This document shows positions 56,611-64,000 of a DNA stretch of 64,000 bases, piece by piece; position 1 is the stretch's first letter, and each line of letters opens with the position of its first letter. The stretch is from Salegentibacter maritimus. GTDB lineage: Bacteria > Bacteroidota > Bacteroidia > Flavobacteriales > Flavobacteriaceae. The DNA is taken from positions 62,001 to 126,000 of the forward strand of contig NZ_JAEHOK010000005.1 in assembly GCF_016236915.1 (NCBI RefSeq). Direction: 5' to 3'. The notes beneath the pieces were generated by a model, which ran no database searches, was not told the DNA's origin, and saw nothing but the letters and a program-made list of their open reading frames with translations. The position numbers and the translations under genes are program-made.

Positions 56611-57278
56611 TGAAGAAATTTTTCAAATTTATCCTAAAGCTGATAAGCGTTTTACTTCTGTTTTCCATTTTTATGGTCTTGCTATATAAATGGTTCCCGG
56701 TGCCCTTTACCCCTTTAATGGCTATTCGGTATTTTGAGAATCCCGAAGAAGAAATTCGGCATACCTGGGTGTCCCGGGAAGATATTTCCCAACACTTACA
56801 GTTAGCCGTAATTGCCGGTGAAGATCAAAACTTTGTAAAACATAATGGTTTCGATTTTGAAGCTATAGAAAAGGCCATAGAAGGTAACCAGAAAGGAAAG
56901 CGGGTGCGTGGCGCCAGCACAATTTCCCAGCAAACTGCAAAGAATGTGTTTTTATGGCCGGGAAGAAATTGGTTTAGAAAAGGCCTGGAGGTTTATTTTA
57001 CGTTTTTAATCGAAAATTTTTGGAGCAAAGAACGAATTTTAGAGGTGTACCTGAATAGTATTGAGATGGGGAAAGGAGTTTACGGGGCTGAAGCTGCAGC
57101 GAAGCATTGGTTTAATAAATCGGCTGCGAACCTTTCTATTTACGAAGCCGCTGCAATTGCCGCTATTTTGCCTAATCCCAGGGAATATAAGGCAAACCCT
57201 GCGAGTAGTTATATAAATGAGAGGAAAAACTGGATTGTGCGGCAAATGCAGAATTATGGAAGATTTCATTTGGAGTAA
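56607..57278 (+). CDS. mtgA: Monofunctional biosynthetic peptidoglycan transglycosylase
   Basis: A 223-residue GT51 enzyme that polymerises lipid II glycan strands. One membrane helix near the N-terminus (FKFILKLISVLLLFSIFMVL), catalytic Glu72 in AVIAGEDQNFVKHNGFD, and the family blocks RGASTISQQTAKNVFLWPGR and EVYLNSIEMGKGVYGAEAAA. It lacks a transpeptidase domain, as expected for MtgA. It is translationally coupled to the upstream FAD oxidoreductase, a pairing that is not functionally explained. Confidence 0.95.
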   Translation: MMKKFFKFILKLISVLLLFSIFMVLLYKWFPVPFTPLMAIRYFENPEEEIRHTWVSREDISQHLQLAVIAGEDQNFVKHNGFDFEAIEKAIEGNQKGKRVRGASTISQQTAKNVFLWPGRNWFRKGLEVYFTFLIENFWSKERILEVYLNSIEMGKGVYGAEAAAKHWFNKSAANLSIYEAAAIAAILPNPREYKANPASSYINERKNWIVRQMQNYGRFHLE

Positions 57279-57307
57279 ATTATAAAATAATGTCATTTAC
57301 CATCAAT

Positions 57308-57402
57308 TTGAACTTGTTTCAGATTCTAATATGTTTGGATTATTAAACACCTAGATTCCCGAAAAGATTCGGAGCAGGCTCTGAAATAAATTCAGGATGA
57401 CC
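57308..57402. repeat. Dispersed intergenic repeat, inverted pair
   Basis: TTGAACTTGTTTCAGATTCT (57308-57327) faces CTCTGAAATAAATTCAGGAT (57380-57399). This is the same inverted-pair layout as at 5.4 kb. The two halves could fold into a long hairpin after the mtgA stop and act as an RNA 3'-end structure. Confidence 0.55.
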
Positions 57403-57440
57403 ACTGAAAAAACTATGTATAGCTTTTAGCTAAAAAACTC

Positions 57441-57893
57441 ATGAATTTAATAAAAGAGAAATTATATAAAGCTTGCGAGGCTTATGTGGAAGAACGTATA
57501 AAGCGTATTGAAGTTGCTATGGACGGACTTGAAACCGACCTTGAGAACGAAACCAAAAGCAGTGCGGGCGATAAATATGAAACCGGGCGGGAAATGATAA
57601 ACCTGGAATGGAATAAATTATCGGGACAATTACAGCAATTTAAAAATCTTAGAAATACGCTTAATCTTGCTAAAAGTAGAACTAACAATGGCTCCGCTCA
57701 ATTGGGGGCTGCGGTAAAGACCAATATGGCCAATTATTTTATAGCGATCCCGGCAGATCGTATTATTGTAGAGGGCGAAGCGTATTTTGCTATAGGTGCT
57801 AATTCTCCCATCGCGCAATTATTGCTACATAAAAAAGTTGGAGAAGAAATTACTTTCAACGGAAAAACAGCTAAAATCCTTGAAGTGTTTTAA
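57441..57893 (+). CDS. GreA/GreB C-terminal-like protein with N-terminal coiled coil
   Basis: A 150-residue protein. Residues about 1-70 are charged and coiled-coil-like; the C-terminal half (from about residue 100) shows IPADRIIVEGEAYFAIGANS and SPIAQLLLHKKVGEEITFNG, which is the GreA/GreB C-terminal FKBP-like fold. In the databases such proteins of Flavobacteriia are often named 3-oxoacyl-ACP synthase, but no thiolase-fold or catalytic Cys is present, so that name is not supported. A role with RNA polymerase is plausible. It stands alone between repeat-rich gaps. Confidence 0.78.
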   Translation: MNLIKEKLYKACEAYVEERIKRIEVAMDGLETDLENETKSSAGDKYETGREMINLEWNKLSGQLQQFKNLRNTLNLAKSRTNNGSAQLGAAVKTNMANYFIAIPADRIIVEGEAYFAIGANSPIAQLLLHKKVGEEITFNGKTAKILEVF

Positions 57894-58273
57894 ATTAAAA
57901 ATGCTTAGCCACGATTACACGAATATTCTATAAAATACCTCCTCTACTTTTAAAGGGAGGGAATAAATAAAGGTGGGGTGACGACACAAAAAAACAATGT
58001 GTGATTGCTAAGAAGGTACGACTAAAGCAATCTGCACAAATAGAAACTCTCATTCAGTAGATTACCGCGCTCCTTCGGGCGCTCGTAATGATGATAGTAA
58101 AGAAGGAAAAAACAAGAAACAAGATCAAACCCCTCCGATCTGCGGACACCTCTCCTTGAAGAAATGGTGTTTATCCCTGATAATAGGCCTGGTTTTTTGG
58201 GCCATAATTTTCTATCTAACGGCTAATTACTACAGTCTATCGACTAGAATTATTCGGTTATTCGTGGCGAAAC
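57894..58273. other. Repeat-rich gap between convergent genes
   Basis: This 380-bp stretch has no gene. It holds the CCTCC...AAAGGGAGG element (57938-57979), a GCGCTCCTTCGGGCGCTC hairpin (58067-58084) and the reverse of the AACCCCTCCG...CTCTCCTTGAAG block (58127-58161) that is part of the 239-bp tandem repeat. Confidence 0.6.
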
Positions 58274-59242
58274 TTACTTCAATCTAGATTCGATTAATTT
58301 TTCTGAAATTTTAAGCTTTATCCTTTTGTCTTTTTTTAATTCCTGTGAATGATTAAAATAGATAGTCTTTCCGTTTAGTTCGGCTTCAATTAACCAGTTT
58401 TCACCTTTAAACCAGGATTTTTTTACTGTTGCTTCTATTCCGGAAGTTTTGGAAAGTTTTATTTCTTCCGGGTAAAGAATCACTTTTTTTCGGCTGCTTT
58501 CATCTTTAGCCAAATCCTTTAGCATAAGTTCGTTTACATCTCCAAAAAGGGATGCCACATATTTATTTGGTGGGTTTTCATATAAATTCTGCGGAGAATT
58601 TTCAGCATAGATTTTTGCATTTTTCAGGACGATAGTTTTGTCGGCGAAAGAAAGTGCATCGGTACTATCGTGGCTGGCCACTATACAGGCGATATTGTGG
58701 TCCTTTAGGTAAGCAAAAAGTCTTCGACGTAAATTATTTTTTCTAAAGTGGTCTATATGGCTAAAAGGTTCGTCCAGTAAAAGCAGTTCAGGCTGCTTGG
58801 CCAGCGCCCGTGCTAAAGCTACGCGCTGTTGCTGGCCGCCGCTTAAAAGTTTCGCTTTCTTATCGGCTAGCTCGGTCATTTCAACCACTTCCAATAATTC
58901 TTTTATACGCTGCTTCTTTTTGTGGGGATATTGGTTGCTAAGGTATTTTCCAATATTATCGGCTACACTTAAAGGAAGCATAAGATCGAAATCCTGGGCT
59001 AAATATTTTATAAAAGCCTCTCCGGGCACCAGGTTAAAATTGGGTCCCAATAATTCTTTTTCTTCCCAAAAAATCTCACCATCGGTATGAAGCAGGCCGT
59101 AAATAAGTTTAAGCAGCGTACTTTTACCACAGCCGCTTTCTCCAATTACCGAAAGGTTTTCTCCTTTTTCAAGCTTAAAACTTATGTTTTTTAAAACCGG
59201 TTCTTCAGCATAGGCAAAAGAGACATTTTTGAGTTTCAGCAT
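58274..59242 (-). CDS. Orphan ABC transporter ATPase with TOBE-like C-terminus
   Basis: A 322-residue ATPase: Walker A GESGCGKST, Q-loop YLAQDFDLM, signature LSGGQQQRVALARAL, Walker B ELLLLDEPFSHID and the H-loop VASHDS. The C-terminal 80 residues (from VILYPEEIKLSKTSGIEATV) look like the TOBE/regulatory domain of importers such as the PotA/CysA group. No permease or binding protein is beside it; it may partner with genes elsewhere. The substrate is unknown. Confidence 0.88.
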   Translation of the reverse strand: MLKLKNVSFAYAEEPVLKNISFKLEKGENLSVIGESGCGKSTLLKLIYGLLHTDGEIFWEEKELLGPNFNLVPGEAFIKYLAQDFDLMLPLSVADNIGKYLSNQYPHKKKQRIKELLEVVEMTELADKKAKLLSGGQQQRVALARALAKQPELLLLDEPFSHIDHFRKNNLRRRLFAYLKDHNIACIVASHDSTDALSFADKTIVLKNAKIYAENSPQNLYENPPNKYVASLFGDVNELMLKDLAKDESSRKKVILYPEEIKLSKTSGIEATVKKSWFKGENWLIEAELNGKTIYFNHSQELKKDKRIKLKISEKLIESRLK

Positions 59243-59296
59243 AAAATTTATGTATTCTTTACAAGAGTGCTTAGCAAGACTTTCTTGCCTGGTATA

Positions 59297-60343
59297 CTAG
59301 ACATCGTCGTAATCTACCTTAAGCTTTGGCGTAAGAGGTTGTGCCTGGCAGGTTAAGATTAAACCTTCTTCCACTTCGTCATCGGTTAGAATTTGATTTT
59401 TTCGCATTTCGGCCTTTCCTTCGGTGATTCTGGCAATACAACTGCTGCAAATACCACCCTGGCAGGAATAAGGTACGTCTAAATCCTGCTCTAAAGCAGC
59501 ATCCAGTACCGTATCTTTGGTATCCATAGAAAAGGTGGTTTCCTCGTCATCTACCATAACCGTAAGTTCGGTTTTACCTTCAACATTGGTTTCTATGGCG
59601 CCTGTTTCTTCAGTGGTAAATAGTTCGTAAAGAATTTTGTCTTCGGTAATTCCGTTTTGTTTTAAAACTTCACTTACCTGGTTTATCATTTCCTCGGGAC
59701 CACAAAGGTAAAAAGCATCAAAAGCCTGATCTTTAAATTTGTTCTTTACAACAAAGTTTACCGTGCTGGTTTCTATACGTCCAAAATGGGAATTATCCTC
59801 TCTTGTTCGGCTGTATACAAACTCTATAAAAAGCCTGTCGGCAAATTTAGCTTGCAATTCAAGCAGCTCTTTAAAAAAAATGGTTTCTTCCGGAGATTTG
59901 TTTCCGTAGGTAAGCACAAACCTACTTTTAGGCTCTTCGCTCAAAACGGTTTTTATAATAGAAAGCACTGGTGTTATCCCGCTTCCGGCAGCAAAGGCTG
60001 CATACGTTTTTGCTTCACCGGTAGGTTTTAAAATAAATTTTCCTTCTGGCGGATGAACTTCCAGAATGTCTCCTGCATTGAGTTTGTTATTGGCAATTAC
60101 AGAGAATTTCCCACCTTCTACCTCTTTTACCGTTACTTTAAACTCTCCCGAATTAGGGGCCGAACAAAGGGAATAAGCACGTCTTATCTCTTCATCACCT
60201 ACTTTTGTTTTTATGGTAATATACTGGCCTGCATCAAACTTAAATTCCTCTTTTAAGTTTTCCGGAATATTAAAAGACAAGCTTACTGCTTGTGGGGTTT
60301 CCCTAACTACTTCTTTTATCTCTAAAGGAAAAAATTTACTCAT
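59297..60343 (-). CDS. Ferredoxin-type NAD(P)H reductase with C-terminal 2Fe-2S domain
   Basis: Read from the ATG at 60343 (348 residues); a TTG three bases upstream is also in frame. Layout: FAD-binding barrel (residues 1-100, RRAYSLCSAP), NAD-binding domain (110-245, SGITPVLSIIKTVL and FYLCGPEEMI), and a plant-type 2Fe-2S domain at the C-terminus with CQGGICSSC and LTCQAQ. This is the PaaE/PaaK-type reductase of oxygenases and related electron chains. No oxygenase gene lies nearby, so the electron acceptor is unknown. A TAnnTTTG box lies 17 bases upstream. Confidence 0.9.
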   Translation of the reverse strand: MSKFFPLEIKEVVRETPQAVSLSFNIPENLKEEFKFDAGQYITIKTKVGDEEIRRAYSLCSAPNSGEFKVTVKEVEGGKFSVIANNKLNAGDILEVHPPEGKFILKPTGEAKTYAAFAAGSGITPVLSIIKTVLSEEPKSRFVLTYGNKSPEETIFFKELLELQAKFADRLFIEFVYSRTREDNSHFGRIETSTVNFVVKNKFKDQAFDAFYLCGPEEMINQVSEVLKQNGITEDKILYELFTTEETGAIETNVEGKTELTVMVDDEETTFSMDTKDTVLDAALEQDLDVPYSCQGGICSSCIARITEGKAEMRKNQILTDDEVEEGLILTCQAQPLTPKLKVDYDDV

Positions 60344-60360
60344 CAAAAAAATATTTTTTG

Positions 60361-60368
60361 CAAAAATA
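60361..60368 (-). promoter_or_regulatory. -7 promoter box of the reductase gene
   Basis: On the minus strand TATTTTTG matches TAnnTTTG exactly and ends 17 bases before the reductase ATG. A suitable -33 element was not identified. Confidence 0.45.
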
Positions 60369-60537
60369 CAAAGTATGTGAAATTAAAGAGTGTAACAAAT
60401 GCCTAAATTTCTATACTTGTAAAGTAAGTGATAGGTAAAATATGAATATGAGCTATATTTTGGTCTGGAGATACCTTTAAATTTAATTTAGGCCAATGCT
60501 TATTTAATCCCGTTTAGTGGGGAAATTCTTAAAAATT

Positions 60538-62019
60538 ATGTTTCAACGATTTTTGTGGTTAGAGTGGAAGTTTTTTTTTCGTTCTGCCAGTCTTGGGAAG
60601 AATATTGGGTTAAAAATCTTCTTAATTTTTCTTGCTTTATATTTTTCGGTGGCATTCTTGGCCTTAGGGATTGGTCTCTACCCATTATTACAGGAAACCT
60701 TTCCTAATCAGGACCCTTTACAAATGGTAAATCGGTTTGTTTTACTCTGGCTGGTGTTCGAGCTTGGTTTTAGGTTTATGATTCAAACATTGCCGGTGTT
60801 AGATATAAAACCGCTTTTAAATTTACCTATTTCCAGAAGAAAAGCAGTGAACTTTGTGCTGCTTAAGTCTATGTATTCTTTTTTTAACTTTCTGCCCCTA
60901 TTTATAATTATACCATTCGGGATTTTTTGTATTAACAAAGGCGATTATGGTACCTGGAATATTATAGGATGGATGATAGCCATGATTGCTACCACGCAAT
61001 GTGTGAATTTTTTAAACTTTCTTATTAAAAAGAAGTTTACTGATAATTTAAAGGCCTTAATTCCCGCAATCTTAGCTGTTGTGATTCTTGGAACATTGGA
61101 ATATTTTAAAGTCTTCGAGATTAGTTTTTGGTTTGGTAAAATGATGAATTTCCTTGTTTTGAATCCTTATCTTGCTGTTTTGCCTATAGTTATGCTAATT
61201 ATTCTATATAAATGGAACCAATTAAACCTTGAAAGCAAGTTTTATCTTGATGCAGGTTTAAAAGAAAAACAAAAAGATGCCGATACAAAGAATTTTGAAT
61301 GGACTAAAAAATTTGGAGTTCTTGCACCTTTTCTTCAATTAGATTTAAAACTTATTTGGAGAAATAAAAGGCCTAAGACCACAATTTATATGTCGTTGCT
61401 TTTGTTGGGTTACGGCTTGTTTATTTATCCAGGCGATATGTACGGGCACCCGGCTATGTATGTATTTGTAGGTGTTTTTATGACCGGAATTTTTATGATC
61501 AATTTTGGTCAATTTGTGCCTTCCTGGGATGCCTCTTATTACCCCATGATTATGGCGCAAAATATTCCGCTTAAAGATTACCTGTCCTCCAAAGCAATGC
61601 TAATTAGTTCCAGTGTGATTGTACTGGCTATTTTAAGCACTCCATATATTTATTTTGGGTGGGATATTTTATTGATAAATATGGTTGCAGCTTTATATAA
61701 TATTGGTGTGAATGTCCCTATTCTACTTTATTCCGGTTCTTTTAATAAAAAAAGGATAGATCTTGATAAGAGTCCGTTTATGAACTATCAGGGTACAGGA
61801 GCCGCTCAATGGATTGTTGGTATTCCTTTAATGTTTTTGCCTGTTTTAATTTTCTGGCTTCTAAACTTTTTTATAAATTTTGAAGCAGGCTTAATTGCTC
61901 TTTCTGGTTTGGGACTGTTAGGGCTGCTGTTGCGAGCTAGTTTAATGAAATACATTGCCGGGGTTTATCAAAAAAGAAAATATGCAATGATTAATGGTTT
62001 TAAACAAACCGGTGAATAA
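60538..62019 (+). CDS. DUF5687 family ABC permease
   Basis: A 493-residue membrane protein read from the ATG at 60538; a GTG at 60517 would add seven residues. It shows about ten to twelve hydrophobic helices (for example FFLIFLALYFSVAFLALGI-type text near residue 25 and the C-terminal LIALSGLGLLGLLLRASL). The family occurs almost only in Bacteroidota and is always found with an ATPase gene, here 10 bp downstream. It is thought to be the membrane part of an ABC exporter; cargo unknown. Confidence 0.82.
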   Translation: MFQRFLWLEWKFFFRSASLGKNIGLKIFLIFLALYFSVAFLALGIGLYPLLQETFPNQDPLQMVNRFVLLWLVFELGFRFMIQTLPVLDIKPLLNLPISRRKAVNFVLLKSMYSFFNFLPLFIIIPFGIFCINKGDYGTWNIIGWMIAMIATTQCVNFLNFLIKKKFTDNLKALIPAILAVVILGTLEYFKVFEISFWFGKMMNFLVLNPYLAVLPIVMLIILYKWNQLNLESKFYLDAGLKEKQKDADTKNFEWTKKFGVLAPFLQLDLKLIWRNKRPKTTIYMSLLLLGYGLFIYPGDMYGHPAMYVFVGVFMTGIFMINFGQFVPSWDASYYPMIMAQNIPLKDYLSSKAMLISSSVIVLAILSTPYIYFGWDILLINMVAALYNIGVNVPILLYSGSFNKKRIDLDKSPFMNYQGTGAAQWIVGIPLMFLPVLIFWLLNFFINFEAGLIALSGLGLLGLLLRASLMKYIAGVYQKRKYAMINGFKQTGE

Positions 62020-62029
62020 AATTATAAAT

Positions 62030-62758
62030 ATGATAACAGCTACGAATCTTAGTAAAGTTTACGGCGGAACAAAAGTTTTGAACATAGAACATTTAGATAT
62101 TCCTGAAGGGGAAAGTTTTGGTCTGGTTGGGAATAATGGAGCCGGAAAAACTACCTTTTTCAGCTTACTGCTTGATTTAATCCAGCCTACTGCCGGAAAT
62201 ATTTTTAACCATGAGATCACCGTTAGTCAAAGCGAAGACTGGAAACCTTTTACTGCTTCCTTTATAGATGAAAGTTTTTTGATAGGCTATTTAACCCCCG
62301 AAGAATATTTTTATTTCGTGGGTGAATTAAGAGGAGCCAATAAAGCTGATATCGATTCGTTTTTAACGAGTTTTGAAGATTTTTTTCACGGTGAGATTTT
62401 AGGCCGAAAAAAATATTTACGCGATCTCTCTAAGGGAAATCAGAAAAAAGTAGGGATTGTAGCTGCTTTAATAGGAAACCCTAAAGTGGTTATTTTAGAT
62501 GAACCTTTTGCTAATTTAGATCCTACCACCCAAATTCGCTTAAAAAAAATTATTAAAGAACTTACTGAAAATAGAGAGGTTACAGTGTTAATCTCTAGCC
62601 ATGACCTTATTCATGTAACCGAGGTTTGTGAACGAATAGTAGTTTTGGATAAAGGTGAAGTGGTAAAAGATATTAAAACTTCTGAAGCTACTTTAAGTGA
62701 GTTAGAACGCTATTTTTCTGGTGAGGTAGAAGTAACTCAGGCTGAAGAACTATCTTAA
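62030..62758 (+). CDS. ABC transporter ATPase paired with the DUF5687 permease
   Basis: A 242-residue ATPase read from the ATG at 62030 (ITATNLSKVYGG), ten bases after the permease stop; the ATG at 61994 would overlap the permease. Walker A GNNGAGKTTF, signature LRDLSKGNQKKVGI (SKGNQ instead of SGGQ), Walker B KVVILDEPFANLDP and H-loop SSHD are present. The modified signature is typical of export-type ATPases of this group. It forms an exporter with the upstream permease. Confidence 0.93.
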   Translation: MITATNLSKVYGGTKVLNIEHLDIPEGESFGLVGNNGAGKTTFFSLLLDLIQPTAGNIFNHEITVSQSEDWKPFTASFIDESFLIGYLTPEEYFYFVGELRGANKADIDSFLTSFEDFFHGEILGRKKYLRDLSKGNQKKVGIVAALIGNPKVVILDEPFANLDPTTQIRLKKIIKELTENREVTVLISSHDLIHVTEVCERIVVLDKGEVVKDIKTSEATLSELERYFSGEVEVTQAEELS

Positions 62759-62763
62759 TTAGG

Positions 62764-62793
62764 TTTGCATTTATAAAAAGAAGCGTATTTTTG
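62764..62793 (+). promoter_or_regulatory. Promoter of the sprE gene
   Basis: TTTG at 62764-62767 and TATTTTTG at 62786-62793 are 18 bp apart, both matching the Bacteroidota consensus. The leader to the TTG start is about 50 bases. Confidence 0.6.
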
Positions 62794-62845
62794 CACACTA
62801 AACTTTCTGATTTTTAGTTATAAAGCCATCCAGAACCGGTTGATT

Positions 62846-64000
62846 TTGAAAATAATTACCAAACTTATTTTGTTTATACTCTTTCTAGGGAGTATTGCGG
62901 GCTGTTCCCGAAAAAAGAACACCTTTTTAAACCGAAATTGGCACGCGGTTACTACAGAGTATAATACCCTTTACAATGGTAATATTGGCCTGCAACAGGG
63001 GAAAGAAGAGCTTAACCAAAACTATGCCGATAACTATTGGGATATACTGCCCATAGAACGCATGCAAATTGACGAAAATATTGTTTTACCGGACAGTGTT
63101 CGAAATCAGAATTTTGGTTATGCTGAAGAAAAGGCTGTAAAAGCTATTCAGCGCCACGCCATGCTTATTGAAGGGAAAGAGAGAAATCCCCAAATCGATG
63201 AAGCTTATCTATTATTGGGGAAAGCCAGGTATTTCGATCAGCGTTTTATTCCTGCGCTGGAAGCTTTCAACTATATCTTAAGGCGTTACCCTGCCAGTAA
63301 CAATATTATTCACGCCCGGGTTTGGCGGGAAAAGACCCATATGCGTCTGGAAAATAATAGACTGGCTATTAATAATCTAAAAAAAGTCTTGGATTTGGAA
63401 TACCTGGAAGATCAGGATATTGCCGATGCCAGTGCCACTATGGCCCAGGCGTATATCAACCTTAAGCATTTAGATAGTGCGATAGTTCCATTAAGTAACG
63501 CCGCAGAGTTTACCGATAAAAACGAAGAAAAGGGCCGCTATTTTTATATTCTCGGCCAACTTTATAATCGTATGGGTGAGCCTGCCAAAGCCAATGCTGC
63601 CTTTGATGCGGTTATAGACCTAAACAGAAAATCCCCCAGGGTGTATATGATTAATGCCTATGTGCAAAAAGCACGAAATTTTCAATTGGGGCAGGGAAAT
63701 AATTATGAATTAAGGGAAATGCTTCGAGACCTGGAGGAAGACCGTGAAAACAGGCCGTATTTAGACAAAATTTATTTTCAAATTGGTGAATATTATAATC
63801 GCCTGGACTCTACCGAAACAGCCGTAGAATATTATAAAAAATCCTTGAGGGCACCCGCCAGCGATATTTACCTGCGGTCTATTAATTACGAGATACTGGC
63901 AAATATAAATTTCGACAACAGCAAGTATGTATTGGCAAGTAAATATTTTGATAGTACCCTGGCAGAGATGAATCCCAAACTTAGGGAGTTTAGAACTATA
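62846..64000 (+). CDS. sprE: Type IX secretion/gliding lipoprotein SprE (PorW), 3' truncated
   Basis: The frame is open from the TTG at 62846 to the window edge (385 codons). The TTG start gives a lipoprotein signal ending in SIAGC (Cys20), followed by RKKNTFLNRNWHAVTTEYN and LYNGNIGLQQGKEELNQNY, which is the SprE/PorW start. TPR-like repeats follow (for example AYLLLGKARYFDQRFIPALE and ARVWREKTHMRLENNRLAIN). PorW/SprE is an outer-membrane lipoprotein of the type IX secretion system required for gliding and secretion in Flavobacteriia. The gene has its own promoter and continues beyond the window. Confidence 0.88.
   Translation, partial: MKIITKLILFILFLGSIAGCSRKKNTFLNRNWHAVTTEYNTLYNGNIGLQQGKEELNQNYADNYWDILPIERMQIDENIVLPDSVRNQNFGYAEEKAVKAIQRHAMLIEGKERNPQIDEAYLLLGKARYFDQRFIPALEAFNYILRRYPASNNIIHARVWREKTHMRLENNRLAINNLKKVLDLEYLEDQDIADASATMAQAYINLKHLDSAIVPLSNAAEFTDKNEEKGRYFYILGQLYNRMGEPAKANAAFDAVIDLNRKSPRVYMINAYVQKARNFQLGQGNNYELREMLRDLEEDRENRPYLDKIYFQIGEYYNRLDSTETAVEYYKKSLRAPASDIYLRSINYEILANINFDNSKYVLASKYFDSTLAEMNPKLREFRTI

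Noticed and set aside
57441-57893. Annotation as 3-oxoacyl-ACP synthase
   Set aside because: Only 150 residues, no thiolase fold motif or catalytic cysteine; the C-terminus matches Gre factors.

Overview
This window is a chromosomal segment of a marine-type member of the Bacteroidota, most likely family Flavobacteriaceae (Gramella, Salegentibacter or Zunongwangia-like; the genus is a guess). The evidence is two SusC/SusD pairs, the type IX secretion/gliding lipoprotein SprE (PorW) at the right edge, a PID-CTERM sorting-signal protein, a DUF5687 ABC permease, several TAnnTTTG promoter boxes, weak or absent Shine-Dalgarno sequences and an overall AT-rich base composition.

Layout. 1-9.5 kb: the 3' part of a NagZ-type GH3/beta-lactamase fusion, an outer-membrane beta-barrel receptor, dusB, a 0.76-kb intergenic region built of 239-bp tandem repeats, then ABC permease/rbfA and methylmalonyl-CoA epimerase. 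9.5-14.4 kb: a CAU-anticodon tRNA followed by an accessory stretch with an AT-rich putative PD-(D/E)XK nuclease gene, a small cysteine-rich unknown, a decayed coding fragment, an isolated contractile tail sheath gene and a SAM methyltransferase. 14.4-22 kb: a leader with a 20-T tract and a strong hairpin, then SusC, SusD and two secreted endonuclease/exonuclease/phosphatase (EEP) enzymes. 22-34 kb: a C4/anaplerotic metabolism block with PEP carboxylase, sdhCAB behind a porin, a universal stress protein, an SLC13-type anion permease and PEP carboxykinase. 34-48.6 kb: a beta-glucan, probably laminarin, utilisation locus made of a membrane-anchored propeller/HTH regulator, SusC, SusD, a PKD/jelly-roll glycan-binding lipoprotein, a GH16 lipoprotein, GH3 and a second GH16. 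49-55.2 kb: a PID-CTERM mini-protein, ribE and pdxA in divergent orientation, then the conserved run DUF177-rpmF-fabH-accB-accC for fatty-acid synthesis. 55.2-64 kb: an FAD oxidoreductase with mtgA, a GreA/GreB-like protein, an orphan ABC ATPase, a ferredoxin-type reductase, a DUF5687/ATPase exporter pair and the start of sprE.

How it works together. The laminarin locus can be read as a pathway: the GH16 enzymes cut the beta-1,3-glucan at the surface, SusD and the PKD protein hold it, SusC imports oligomers, and the periplasmic GH3 releases glucose. The C4 block can balance carbon between PEP, oxaloacetate and succinate. The SusCD-EEP locus looks like uptake of a phosphorylated or nucleic-acid substrate, which cannot be identified from sequence. 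The accessory region after the tRNA is the least explained part of the window. No CRISPR array, rRNA operon, complete prophage or intact insertion sequence was seen.
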